NCBI GenBank assembly: GCA_025526935.1
Contig: JAHLKD010000091.1
Location: 124,001 to 188,000 of the forward strand
Length of the DNA stretch: 64,000 nt
Direction: 5' to 3'
Source of the DNA: Cladochytrium replicatum
Lineage: Eukaryota > Chytridiomycota > Chytridiomycetes > Cladochytriales > Cladochytriaceae
Below are positions 9,655 to 21,485 of the stretch, one piece after another. The translations under genes were made by a program, and so were the position numbers. A model generated the notes under the pieces. The model had not been told where the DNA came from. It did not search any database and saw only the letters and a list, made by a program, of their open reading frames with translations. Every line of letters starts with the position of its first letter. Positions within the stretch are counted from its first letter, which is position 1.

Positions 9655-12538
9655 TCAGTGCCGGAAATGCAACACAATATCTCCATATGCTGTTTCCTGC
9701 CTTGGTTTGATATAGTGCTTTGACGCAATTGCGAGAACCGCGTAAAATCGACGCGCTGCATCGGTCCGGCTACGATGCTTCACAAAGTCGTCAAAATAGA
9801 CTGTTAAAGTTTCAGTTGTGTGCATTGATGGAGCATTCGATCCCATATGTACCGTGATCTGTTTCAGCTTTCGCAGCGACTTCCTGAATTTCACTGTTTG
9901 GTGGGGATTTCAATTAGGTTTACACAAAGATTTCGCGGTGTACCTCCAGAACAAATTGGTCGACACTACGACGCTCTCATTGGCTGTTAGACTCTGGTGC
10001 TCTTCGTCGATCTTATCTTCCTGGCGAAAACTTCCAAAGCGCATATATCCGTCTTGGACAAAAATCGAGAAAAGAAATGTCCATAACATCTTTGAATACT
10101 CATACATACCATCGTCGGGAACGATTTCCTCACGGCCCAGCATTCCGTGATCGAAATCTGCCACACCAGGAACAGACCTATCAAATTTATGAATAGAAGC
10201 TCAAACGTACAAATAATTCGAGACCGTCGCATAGATTTCTGTGTTTCGACACGTTCAAGTTCACCGCAAATCTGTCCTCGGAGCGACGCTATTTTTCTTT
10301 TAATGTCTCTTATTGTAATGCAAAGATCGAATCCACTCACGAGTACGCCTCAGAGATCCACCAGTACGAAAGGTTGCGCCGCCTGAGGATGAAGGTGGCC
10401 CGCCTCCAAATCCCAGCGACTTGAATGATCTCGAGAAAAGACTTTCCCGTGTGCTTCCTTTACGTCCGCTCGACGGGCGAAAGTTCTCATTCTCATTTGG
10501 AAATTGATCAAGATTGAACCCGGATTCGATTTCAAACCCGCCGTGGTAACCAAATTCAATGTCTAACATTTCCACGAGTTGAGTTGTTAAAAAGAGCGAG
10601 TAGAAATTGTACCATCCGACTGCGACATCGAGTTTAAACCGGAGGTATCTATGAGGCGGCGACGCTTAAAAAGTCGGTTGTCGATTTCTAAGAACATAAA
10701 AGAAGACGAACTCCATATAATGTCATCCTGAACTACCTTCGGCACCATGTCTTCCCATAGCTGATATCCACAAAGAACTTAGCCCCTTCGGAAGTTCTGT
10801 GACGTTCAGTAAGCTGTGTGATAGAAACAGCGCTTTCTCAACTCACCAACGCAAGGACGCATTCGATCAACCGCGACGTTGGCTTTGATCTACAAAAAGA
10901 CAACATCTGAGTGCACAGACTTCGTTAGAGATCATTGTTGTCTGGAGCTAACGCGAAGTTCGATTTCACTTCCAAGCAAGGCATGTTCTGGATTAGCCAC
11001 GTTGTTAGCAAGCTCGTTGTTGCTCATCTCGATTGCCTCGTCCACGAGTTTGCGAATTCGGGTGCGTCGGGTTCGGCGAGGTGCTGCCAATGCATCGACT
11101 TGACTGTCTAGCATTGTCTGATCAGCGACTCCTGTGCCACCGATATCATCTGTCAGACGTGACGCTGGTCCAAACATTTCTTCGGCGGCATTTGCAGCAG
11201 CGTAGTCTTTGCCCTCAGGTGGCTCGATTCCACTGTCCATTGGAAGCTCAAAGGATATCAGAGAGTTTGATCCCATGTTCGCGGGGTTCTCGATCGACGA
11301 TATGGAAACATCGGCGAAGTTGATAGGAGGCTGGATTTTGCTCAAATCTTGAGCTTTGCCGTCCATCAGAGTCAGCTTTGCAAAGTCATGTATTAACTGA
11401 GCTTTAGTTTGTTAGATATAACTCACCCTCCGACGCTTAGATGATCGCTCCCCGCTTGAAGACGGGCGGTTCACTTCATCGTAGCCTCCGATACCAAGGT
11501 CAACGAAGCTATCTGCCCCGAAATCATGATCTATCGCAAATCTTTGCAAAGATATATGTGTCAGGTTCGACTTGATTCTCCAATGGCTTTTGCACTTACG
11601 TGTTAAAGGTGTCGTGGATGTGTGGATCAGGTAAGGTGATCTCTTGAGCGGATGCAAGGATGCCGCGCTGTGCACTCGCTCTAGAGGTGTTGAGATTGGA
11701 CTGGCCCCCTGCCAAAGGAAAGCCAGTTACGCTCCCGGCAATGCTTGCGGCAAGATCTTCCGGAACAAGGCTGTGCGAGCCACTGTCAGAAACAGTTCCC
11801 GCAAATAATAGACCGCCACCTGCTACTGGGATATTATCTGAGTTACGTTGTGCGAAACAATATCATACCCGAAGTTGCTGAGACTGCCGACCGGCTTTGA
11901 CTGAAAGAATCGTTCCAGTCCTAAAGATTTATTCATATTTATGTACTGGAGTAGCTCTGCGAGTCACTTTGGTCACCTGGACTATGTCCAACGACTTCGG
12001 AATGCCCATAGCGAGAAGATCCAGATCTTCAACAATTGCCAAAGTAATTTGCTCAAATCTGCATATAAAACCTGAGTATCTCTAACAACCTCTGAAGATA
12101 TGAAACTAGTACCTCGCGGATGCGCTGGGCATCGTGAGATCGGTGTTGGCCCGACGAAGCTGGTTGAGGACTTGCTGAACCTCCGCATGGCAGAACGTGC
12201 ACTGCTCACTGAAAATCTTTGTTGCACCAACCAGAAGACAAGCCGAGAGTCGAAGCGCGTGGGGGGTCTTTGGGGCAACGATAGACTTGCTTTAAGTAGG
12301 AAGTACTCAACACGCGCAGCGCAGATAACCTGACTGCTACGCACCATGCCTTGACTATATTCACGGCAAGAAGCTGTGATTTTGTTAGCTTCTTTCCATA
12401 AGAGCGCAAACCCAGCGTCCCGGCGAGCCTAATGGTCAAATGTTGGACCTCAGTGCACTTGTTGCGGACACACGATTACCAGAAGATGCTCAGGCTCTGA
12501 TCGCCTCTCTTTAGCTGAAGATCTTGGGAGAAGAACAT
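9655..12538 (-). CDS. REC8: REC8-like meiotic cohesin kleisin
   Basis: Kleisins close the cohesin ring; REC8 replaces RAD21/SCC1 in meiosis. The first exons read 12480-12538, 12341-12428, 12113-12267 and 12058 downward. They encode 'MFFSQDLQ' then 'IFWLAGTLG', 'KKLTKSQLLAVNIVKA' and 'HALRLSACLLVGATKIFSEQC'. That pattern is closer to fission yeast and animal Rec8 than to Rad21. A middle block contains 'RRTRRTRIRKLVDEAIEM', a segment conserved before the kleisin C-terminal domain. The C-terminal winged helix is readable at 9655-9800 as 'AARRFYAVLAIASKHYI' and 'TAYGDIVLHF'. I could not resolve every intron between 12000 and 9900. One junction near 11850-11960 does not join in frame by simple GT-AG choice, so the middle of the model is approximate. 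A basic 'SSKRRR' segment near 11440 may be a cleavage or nuclear-localisation site. Confidence 0.82.
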
Positions 12539-12982
12539 GGAAAAGAACCTTGAATTGTTGCCTTGCCACCAAGCAAGCCAACATTATCTTGCTCACGAGC
12601 TTATTTTGACCAGCGGCTGGAGTAATTCTCACGGGTCAACGCGTGGCTGGAGTTGCTCGCTTGGTGATTGGCTGATCGCACTATTACATAATGCCTTCTC
12701 AATGTTTTCAAAACGTGTGCAGCGCAGTGCAGATTGGCGGGGATGTTTGGGTGGTTTCAACTCTGAGCAACTCGTATCAATATTAGGTGGTGTCCTCCGA
12801 GCGCAGTCTGTGACTTTCACACCACAAGGTTTTGGGGTTAATTTGGGTTAATTTACCCGTTTTGGCAAGCGCAAGAAAAGCAGACGCGTTTGCGGGTGGC
12901 CGTGAAGATCTCTGTTCATTAAAAGGAAACGAGCCCTGCAAATCCGAGAAGTCCAACCCCACATCCTAACACAGCAGCAATA
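12539..12982. promoter_or_regulatory. Divergent promoter region, REC8 / AHCY
   Basis: This 444 nt gap separates the divergent start codons of REC8 and S-adenosylhomocysteinase. It should contain both promoters. I see no recognisable gene in it and no motif I can name with confidence. Confidence 0.45.
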
Positions 12983-14459
12983 ATGGTCGCACACAAGTAC
13001 AAAGTCGGTACGGTATATGATGAAATGAAAGCGAATTACACGGAATGTGTGCTGATCTGCTTGCCTGTTTGCAGCTGACATCACTCTCGCTGACTTCGGT
13101 CGCAAGGAGATCGAAATCGCTGAGAACGAGATGCCCGGTCTCATGCAGCTTCGTCAGAAGTACGGTCCCCAGAAGGTCCTTAAAGGTGCCCGCATTGCCG
13201 GCTGCCTCCACATGACCATCCAAACCGCCGTTCTCATCGAGACCCTCGTTGTCCTCGGAGCTGAGGTCACCTGGTCTTCTTGCAACATCTTCTCGACCCA
13301 GGACCACGCCGCAGCTGCTATCGCTGCCGCTGGTGTCCCCGTGTTCGCATGGAAGGGTGAGACGGACGAGGAGTACATCTGGTGCATTGAGCAGCAGCTC
13401 GCCGCGTTCAAGGATGGAAAGTCCCTGAACATGATCCTCGACGACGGTGGAGACTTGACTGGCATCGTCCATGAGAAGTACCCCCACTTGCTCGCTGGTA
13501 AGCTCCAGCTAGGAATTATTAATTGATTGAGACTGATTTTTTGATCTAGACATTCGTGGTGTTTCGGAGGAGACCACCACCGGTGTCCACGGTCTCTACA
13601 AGATGTTGAAGGACGGCAAGCTGAAGATCCCCGCCATCAACGTAAACGACTCCGTCACCAAGTCAAAGTTCGACAACTTGTACGGTTGCCGTGAGTCTCT
13701 CATTGACGGTATCAAGCGTGCTACCGATGTCATGATCGCCGGAAAGGTGTCTGTTGTCGCTGGTTACGGTGATGTCGGAAAGGGTTGCGCTTTCGCTCTC
13801 CGTGGCATGGGTTCCCGTGTCATTGTTACTGAGGTCGATCCCATCAACGCCCTCCAGGCTGCTATGGAGGGTTTCGAGGTCACCACCATGGAGGCCGCTG
13901 TCCCTGAGGCTAACATTTTCGTCACCACCACTGGTTGCCGTGACATTATCCGTGGCGAGCACTTCAGCAACATGAAGGACGACTCCATCGTGTGCAAGTG
14001 AGTTTTTGTAACCAAATTTTACTTTTTCAATATCTGAACGACCCTTTCAACAGCATTGGTCACTTCGATATTGAAGTCGACGTTGCATGGCTCAAGACCA
14101 ATGCCGTGAAGAAGGTCAACATCAAGCCTCAGGTGGACCGCTACACTCTCCCCAGCGGCCGCCGCGTCATCCTCCTCGCCGAAGGCCGTCTCGTCAACCT
14201 TGGATGCGCCACCGGTCACCCCAGCTTCGTCATGAGCAACTCGTTCTCCAACCAGGTTCTTGCCCAGATTGCCCTCTGGACCGACACAAAGGCGTACCCA
14301 ATTGGTGTCCACATGCTCCCCAAGAAGCTCGACGAGGAGGTCGCCGCTGCCCACCTCGACAAGCTCGGCGTTAAGCTCACCACCCTCACCCCCGTCCAGT
14401 CATCGTACCTCGGCGTCAACCCCGCTGGTCCCTTCAAGCCTGAGCACTACCGTTACTAA
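12983..14459 (+). CDS. SAH1/AHCY: S-adenosyl-L-homocysteine hydrolase
   Basis: This enzyme hydrolyses S-adenosylhomocysteine to adenosine and homocysteine, relieving product inhibition of methyltransferases. Four exons (12983-13007, 13075-13497, 13550-13997, 14054-14459) give 433 aa, the usual eukaryotic length. Visible landmarks are '[20 protein letters not shown]', '[16 protein letters not shown]' in the substrate domain, the NAD-binding Rossmann motif '[11 protein letters not shown]', 'GHFDIEVD', and the conserved C-terminal 'FKPEHYRY'. Codon use is strongly biased to C-ending codons compared with neighbours, as expected for a highly expressed gene. Exon 1 encodes only 8 residues, and a 67 nt intron follows. 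Confidence 0.97.
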
Positions 14460-15388
14460 GCGGTTTGTGCATATGGCATGCGCACAGTTTGCTAGCGAAA
14501 TGAGTTTGACAAAGTTCTGCTTGCTCAAGTCGATCCCTTTGGGTCATTGTACTATCACTGTTTCGAAGTCCTATGTTTTTTCAGCACTTTGGTTTGTTCA
14601 ACCAACATTAAATACATAATATTTTTATAAAGATCCGCGGCAGTGTGAGACCGTTTCATTGCTGCTATCATATCGTTTCTCTGGTCTGCGTCTTGCTGCT
14701 ATCATATCGTTTCTCTGGTCTGCGTCCCGATCTCTTGTGCCATCAACGACATAGCTATTGTGTGCCTTCTGATTTGTCTTTTCGTTAAGTTTGCTGGGCC
14801 AATTTGCTTTCACTTACCGACGCTGCGCTCCTGTGAACTGGGCAGTGCAACCAACCGTCCCTGCGAACACTTCCGCAAGGCCACAGGATGGAGGATACAG
14901 CAAGCTTGTTTCCAGCGAAATCGTTGTCATCTATGAAAACGCAAAACTCAGGAGGTGGGCGATTGAGAACGATGGCGTTTGTATCACTGATGGCATGCAA
15001 AGATAGAGGAATGCGTTTCAGTTAGTTTCGGATCCATCGACTATTTTTGTTTGAATAATCCGGTTGTGGACAGCAAGGTGAGGGAAGACCGGGGCGTGCC
15101 CGCCGAGTGGGAGCTCCATGCTCGGCTTTTGTTTGGTGCACGACTTGCGGAATGTGAAGATCCTCGTGTGACTTCACGAGATGTGAACTGTCGGAATGTT
15201 GATGGAGTCTAATGTGTGAAAGTTAGCGGTTGATTTAACAGATGAATAGACTTTGCCAAACGAAGCCTGGTCAATGCAATGGATTTGGTGCGTGCTTCCA
15301 TCCATCCCTTCACAAATTTTCGCGATTGCCAAATTTTTCGTTTTCATTCTGACTCTGAACCTGCGCCATAGAATCTCATTAACACAGC
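14460..15388. other. Intergenic region with a short tandem repeat
   Basis: This lies between AHCY and the glycosyltransferase. It holds the AHCY 3' UTR, a two-copy 34 bp tandem repeat (14659-14726), and small open frames (for example 14791-15006) without any recognisable domain. The right-hand part should include the glycosyltransferase promoter. Confidence 0.45.
14659..14726. repeat. Perfect 34 bp direct tandem repeat, two copies
   Basis: A 34 bp unit beginning TTGCTGCTATCATATCG occupies 14659-14692 and repeats exactly at 14693-14726. It lies about 200 bp downstream of the AHCY stop codon. Function is unknown; perfect identity suggests recent slippage or duplication. Confidence 0.85.
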
Positions 15389-17324
15389 ATGCCGGCTACC
15401 TCGATCACCAGCGTGCTCGCCGACGGGAAGAAGAAGCGCTTTCTCGTGCTTTCAATTCCGTTTTTGGGTTAGTATTCCGTCGTGATCGCATTCCATCTCC
15501 TGTGCTGAACATTCAACAACATTTAGGCCACTTGTAAGTTTGCAGTTCTGTAGGTTCACAAATTCTGACAACTACCGTGGATAAAGGAACCCTACCATCA
15601 TTTTCGCTCGCAGACTCGCGGCACATGGCCACGACGTCACCTTTGCCCTTCCTGATGGGTTCGCACCGCCGTACACCCACGGGACGTGGGAAGACATGAA
15701 GGTACTTCGCATTGTCGAATACGCATTTCCAAATTCTAAACTGTAAATTCGATAGATCAAGCATCTTAACACTGGAAAGTCGGGCCTTGATGAGGCAGGC
15801 ATGCGTCATGTTGAGTGGGAATGCACTGAGTACTGGGACAAGAATCCGCTTCGCGCATTCGATGTCCTCGCCAAGATGATTTCAGCTTTCCATCGCCAGA
15901 CTTCCGCCGCTTTGCTTAAAGGATTGCCTGACAGCAATGGGCCTCTGATTAACAAGGGCGAGTACGACATGGTGGTAAGGTTCTTGACGAACAATGTGAG
16001 AAGATGATAAGTAATGTGCTCAAAAACAAGTTTTAGATTGGAGAGTTCTTCAGTGTTGCTGCTTACGATGTCGCCGAGGCCATGGAAATTCCGCAAGCGG
16101 TCATTGTTCACTGCTATGTCGTCGCATTCCTGAGACACTATTTGCAAGTTGACCTCCCGTGGAACATTCCCATGGGCTTCGCAGAAGTCCCTGCGAAAAC
16201 CACGGTGTCAACCGCTCTCTCTAACTTCTTCTGGGTGGGTTTGGCAAAGTAGGTTCTAATACTAGTTTCAACGATCACTCTTCGCCAAATCTAACTATGA
16301 ATGTTTTCAGGTTTGTTCTGTGTCCAATTTTGGAGTCCCACAGCGATGCCGTGCGCAAGGAGGTCGGCGTCCTCAAGCGCTCTCTCTTCAAATCCATTTG
16401 GGAACCTCCGCGAGCTCCTCCGTTGGTGTTGATGCCTACAGCCATTGGCCCCGGTCTCGAGAACCCGCGCTCTCTTCCGCCCCACGTGCACTTCATGGGC
16501 CCCATCGTCCCCGCAGCGCAAGCGATGCCCTCGGAACTTGGCCACTGGCTCGACGGGTACAAAGCCGGCAAGACGCGCGACAGCGTCGCAGACGAACGCC
16601 CGATCGTGTACGTCTCAATGGGTACCGTCGTGGTCCTCGAGGAAGCGGACATCAAAAACTTCCTTGTCGGGATCGCGCACAAGCGGTTCCGCGTGCTCTG
16701 GAGTCTGCGTGTGCAGGGCCACGATGCCGCGAAGAGGTTCCACAAGATGACCGCCGAGTCGTTTGGAATGGAGGAGCTGGATGTGCGCATTGAGAGCTAT
16801 TTGCCTCAGGCGGCGGTGCTGGCTCACCCGAACGTGAAGCTGTTTGTTTCGCATGGAGGGTTCAACTCAACCAATGAGGCGTTGTTGAACGGGAAGCCGA
16901 TCGTGGGTGTGCCGTTCTTTGGTGATCAGGTAGCGTGACTGTTATCAACATCTTGTTTGGATAGCTCACTCGTCACGATCAGATGTACAACATTGGCCAA
17001 GCTGTGTACGGCGGCGCCTGTGTTAAGGTCTCTCGTCGAGACTCACAGATGCAGAACCAGCTCCGCGACGCGATTTTGGGTATGCTCGACAACTATGCGC
17101 AGTACAAGGCTGCCGCAATGCGTATGTCCGCGCTCTTGAAGCACGGAAACGGCGGTCTCGACTACGGTGTGAAAATGTGCGAGTTTGTGGCCGAGGTTGG
17201 AACGACCGAGCACTGGATCGTGCACCACAACACAGTTTCGACCATGACTGCCATTGGCCTGATCGGTTCTGTTGTCACTGCAGCTGCGGTTGGACTTGCT
17301 TACTGGATTAGAAAGAGGTTGTAA
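15389..17324 (+). CDS. UDP-glycosyltransferase (GT1) with C-terminal membrane anchor
   Basis: A GT1-family enzyme that would transfer a sugar from a UDP-sugar to a small lipophilic or sterol-like acceptor. Seven exons are read: 15389-15467, 15527-15533, 15587-15701, 15756-15974, 16037-16248, 16311-16929 and 16983-17324, giving 530 aa. Exon 2 is 7 nt (GCCACTT). Including it rebuilds the conserved N-terminal 'FLGHLNPTIIFARRL', where the His is the expected catalytic base. The donor-binding UGT signature is clear as 'LAHPNVKLFVSHGGFNSTNE' followed by 'GVPFFGDQ'. The last 30 residues contain a hydrophobic helix ending 'YWIRKRL', like the type I anchor of animal UGTs. I see no N-terminal signal peptide. 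The acceptor is unknown. Confidence 0.93.
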
Positions 17325-17777
17325 TCGCACTTTTGGGAGTGGTTTCCACACCATTAGAACAAGATCCAATTTTCCTTTTGTTTTTCTTCCTCATACATGA
17401 TTATGCTTCGTTCCCTCATATATCACCCCCTTGTTTGGACACTTGTGCGGTACATCTTCTACCTCAGTGTCATGCACTCCTTTTCTGGTTCTGCCATAGT
17501 CTTGCTGATAATTCGCTTGCAGTAACCAGCTTTTTCCTGCAAATATTCTCCTCTTTTTGGACTGGAGATTTTAGATGGTTTCCCACTTCTATGCCACGTC
17601 GAGCATGTTTTGGCTCTTTACAACTGCAGAAGTGTAATGCACCAGATGAAACAATAAACTGATGCCATACAATGCTCTGATTGACGGGGCTCAATCTGTT
17701 CAGTTGAAGCGAGGAAACGGAGGGTATATGAACCCTCGAAATAGTAATATTCACAATAAATATCAACAAACGAGAAT
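17325..17777. other. Convergent 3' intergenic region
   Basis: This lies between the convergent glycosyltransferase and bromodomain genes. It is T-rich near 17370-17570 and has no recognisable gene. It likely contains the two 3' UTRs. Confidence 0.45.
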
Positions 17778-18875
17778 CTATTCTGTTTTTGGCGATGCTG
17801 TTCCAGCCAGACCATCTTCGACCACCACCGGCAGTGCCTTCTCGGCGGCAGTAGACACGATTTCGTACGCGCCGCCGGTGAGTTCGTTCGCGATCCGACG
17901 AGCTTTTCTGCGAAGCTTTGGGTGGAGGTCCCTCGCGAACTCGCCAAGCGACAGCAGGTAAGCTTCACCTTTGGGGTTTCCGAAAGCATTGAAAAGCACA
18001 AACGGGTGGGTTGTTTTAACTTGTGGGAGGTTTAGGAATGCACCGTAGTAGAGGTATGAAAGTCCTAAACAAAGATGAACGCTGGTGATTGAGAGCAACG
18101 TTAATTCAGGTCACCTTTGCGGTCGATGGTGGAATCCTCCAGAGAATCACGAAATAAAGTGCTGGAGAGGATTAATGGATCGGCTGGAGGTGGTAGGATT
18201 TTGGAAGCCTCTTCAAATGTCATGCCAGCAGCTGAGTCAAAGAAAAATCATCAATGACGTATGATCACCTTTAGTATTTATGCTTAACTCACGGAATTTC
18301 GCTGATCCATCTGGATGAAAACTAGCCGTAAAAGATTCCTCAATGGCTCTTCTAACTACACCCACTTTTCGACGCTTAGTTTCACGGCCTTCGCTACTAT
18401 CAACCACACGCTGACGGCTACTGCTCTGCGGTACGGACTGATTGTTTTCCTCTGCAGATCCCGCTGCAGTATCTCTGGAGAACAATTTATTCGCCAGCGT
18501 TTCCAGCCTGTCTGCTTCTCGATGGTAGAGCGTGTCCGGTGCATTGTACCGTTTTGCATTTTGGACAACGAGCATCACGTCTGCCTGGAAGGAGAGCGAG
18601 CGTTAACTAGTCGTGATGAGTTTCTAGATCCAAGAGGTCTTGCCTGGAATGCCTGTGCGGACGCATATTCACCCTTTGATAGTTTAGTTTCTATTGTGCC
18701 AAAATCCATGGGCTGGTCCACTGGTTTCAGCGGTGTCAGCTGTGGATCAAGGGTAATTTGATATTTTGAGAGCGGTACCGAAGGAGAGGTAGTCTGTGAC
18801 GACGTTTGTGTCGACTGGGTGCAGGAACAGGCCGTAGCGGTCTCCCAGTCTGAGTTGCTGTAGGTGAGATTCCAT
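17778..18875 (-). CDS. BRD7/BRD9-like single bromodomain protein
   Basis: This protein would bind acetyl-lysine through one bromodomain, probably as a SWI/SNF-type remodeller subunit by analogy with BRD7/9. Five exons are read: 18779-18875, 18644-18720, 18293-18584, 18115-18231 and 17778-18064, giving 289 aa. The bromodomain starts almost at the N terminus: 'DRYGLFLHPV', the ZA-loop 'PMDFGTIETKLS', and 'NAKRYNAPDTLYHREA' with the acetyl-lysine-binding Asn. A Lys/Arg patch 'ETKRRKVG' follows. The C-terminal third matches no motif I can name with certainty but resembles the BRD7/9 downstream domain in position. The intron at 18585-18643 uses a GC donor. The start ATG at 18875 is the first after an in-frame stop, so the N terminus is shorter than in animal homologues; an upstream exon cannot be excluded. 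Confidence 0.82.
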
Positions 18876-19198
18876 GTCTCACTGTTAACAAGCCACTGAA
18901 AGGCGGCTTCCCCAAAGGTTGTAATTTGGACACTTTAAAAGATCACTTTATTTCAATGCCCCAGAGCTAACACCAGCGTAATATCGCTAACATTCAGTAG
19001 CTTTTCGTCCGTATTTTCCATTGGCATTCTCCAATTTTTCAGTCCTCGGATCTTCACGATCTTTGGGTTTCGCAAACGTGTGGCTGCCAATTCAACCCAA
19101 CGAAATCGAAATCGAATCCTCAAATCTCTCCGAGCAGCGAAAAACCAACCTCTTCCTCATCGACTTCTCATTTCGCTCCCATATTCTCGTCTCGTACC
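18876..19198. promoter_or_regulatory. Divergent promoter region, BRD-like / PDH E2
   Basis: About 320 nt separates divergent start codons and should carry both promoters. It has no recognisable gene. I see no defined operator or TATA motif that I would name. Confidence 0.4.
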
Positions 19199-21242
19199 AT
19201 GCTGTCAATGAGATCAACGGGCACTCTCCGTGCGGTGCTTCCAAGACGGATCCCTGCCGTTCGTTCTGTGAGCTCGCTTGTTGCTGCCACTTCAAATTCG
19301 AGGACTCTGTTTTCGCGAGCGGCATCTCCATCGGCACCTCGTATGAACTTCCGGTATTTGTGTGCTTCACAACGTGAATTTTGTGCTTTTAGGCTGATCA
19401 TATGGGTCAATTTTAGCGTGTCGATGCCTTCTATCCGCTCTCGAAAAGTTGTCTTTGGTGTTAGGGAATACTCTTCTGATGGTCAGTGGAGCTCATGATA
19501 TTTTCCGATGACCGTCGATTCGAATCCTGATGATTTAGCAGCTCTCCCACCTCACACAATCGTCTCGATGCCTGCCCTTTCACCAACAATGACCCAGGGT
19601 AACATCGGAAAGTGGCAAAAAAAGATTGGTGACCAGATTAACCCCGGCGACATCCTCTGCGAGATTGAGACGGACAAGGCCCAAATGGACTTTGAGTGCC
19701 AGGAGGAAGGCTACCTTGCCCAGATTTTGATCCAGTCGGGAGAAAAGGATGTGCCCGTAAACAAGGTGGGGATTTTACCCGTATTGTAGTTGCAGTGATC
19801 TCACACCATTTGGTGCAGCCCATTGCGGTTTTTGTTGAGAGCCAGGACCTCGTCAGCGCTTTCGCCAACTTCACTGCCGCAGATGCTGGAGGAACCGTAG
19901 CTGCTCCCAGTCTCACCGCGAATACACCTGCTTCCACTCCTGCCCCTGCTGCTGCAGCGGCTCCATCTGTTGCAGCGCCATCCTCTTCTGCATCAGAGTC
20001 CACCGGTAGATTTCTTATCCATTTTACTCAGTACGTCACTTAACGGTGATCTATTTCAGATCGGGTTTTCGCCAGCCCTGTTGCAAAGGTCCTTGCTGCT
20101 GAGAAGGGTATTCCTCTTGACAAAATTGTTGGTACCGGCCCAGGTGGTCGCATCACCAAGTCGGATGTGGAGAACTACAAGCGTATGTCGGGATAGTATC
20201 AACAATTTTGTTGTAATGCTGATCTTCTTAACCAGCTTCCGCAACTGCTGCTCCTACCATTGCAGCTGCACCGGCACTTGTTAGTGCACCAACACCGGTT
20301 GCGTCCAGCTCTTCTCTCTACGAAGACATTCCCGTCACCCAAATGCGCAAGGTTGGTGTGAATGGCAACAGCTTATGTATTAACCGATATATGATGAATT
20401 CCGGAATTTAGATCATCGCTTCGCGTCTCCTCCAGTCAAAGCAAACCGTGCCTCACTACTACTTGACTGCCGAGATCAAGGTTGACCGTCTTCTCAAGTA
20501 AGTAACCCTGATCGGGTGGAGAGCGGATTGATTGACCAAATGCTGCAGGCTTCGCGAACTGCTCAACGCTCAGGCGAACGGGAAGTACAAGCTCTCTGTA
20601 AACGACTTTGTGATCAAGGCTTCGAGTCTGGCTCTTGTTAGCGTTCCAGAGGTCAACAGCGCATGGCAGGACACATTTATTCGCAGGTAAGCAAGGGTTC
20701 AGTTTCGGGATATGAGCAGCAGTTCTGATCACCTTTTACGTAGGTTCAAATCTGCTGACATTGCCGTGGCCGTTGCGACAGAGTCTGGCCTGATTACCCC
20801 GATCGTTTCTGCAGCTGAAAGCAAAGGCTTATCTTCAATCTCGAACTCAATGAAAGACCTGGCTGCTCGTGCAAAGTTGAACAAGCTTGCTCCCAATGAG
20901 TACCAGGTAAATTTGCGCTCCAATTTTTAAGTGTGTATATTTGTTTGTGCTTATTTAGCTATTGTTTTCAAGGGTGGTTCGTTCACAATCTCCAACCTCG
21001 GCATGTTTGGCATCGACCACTTCACTGCGATCATCAACCAGCCCCACGCCGCCATCCTTGCCGTCGGATCCACCTCGGACAAACTTGTTTTGGACCCGTC
21101 GTCGGAGAAGGGCTTTGCGGTTGAAAAGGTGATGAAGGTGACGCTCAGCTGCGACCACCGTGTTGTGGATGGAGCAGTGGGTGCGACATGGCTTGGAAAG
21201 TTCAAGGGGTACCTAGAGGAGCCATTGAGCATGTTGCTGTGA
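19199..21242 (+). CDS. LAT1/DLAT: Pyruvate dehydrogenase E2 (dihydrolipoyl acetyltransferase)
   Basis: This is the mitochondrial core subunit of the pyruvate dehydrogenase complex; it moves the acetyl group from lipoate to CoA. The N terminus is Arg/Ser-rich ('[19 protein letters not shown]'), a typical matrix-targeting peptide. The lipoyl domain follows with '[15 protein letters not shown]' and the lipoylated Lys in '[12 protein letters not shown]'. An Ala/Pro linker comes next, then the E1/E3-binding domain '[14 protein letters not shown]' with '[13 protein letters not shown]'. The catalytic domain contains '[12 protein letters not shown]' and ends with the active site '[12 protein letters not shown]'. 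About ten exons; clear boundaries include 19539-19765, 19819-20005, 20236-20351 and 20973-21242. The first intron could be 19354-19416 (63 nt) or may be retained, since the frame stays open. It appears to have one lipoyl domain. Confidence 0.95.
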
Positions 21243-21485
21243 GCTGTAGAATGGCGTTGGCGGTTTGGAAGGACACGGCGAAAAACTTTTTTGTTTTGCG
21301 GTTTGTTTTTGTTGAGATAAAACGCTATCCTTTTCCGTTGTTTGATTTGTGCCAGTAATTTGTGAGATTGGGGTTGGGGTCGTATGTTGCCAAATATATA
21401 TTGGGGAGAAACATTGGAAATTTGCTAACCACATCAACGGCAATTTGTTTTGTATTTGTCGATGGTCGAAGTCGATCTGCGAAAA
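21243..21485. other. Intergenic region, no gene seen
   Basis: This holds the 3' flank of the E2 gene up to the last recognisable fragment of the phosphoserine phosphatase relic on the opposite strand. No separate gene is visible. Confidence 0.4.
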
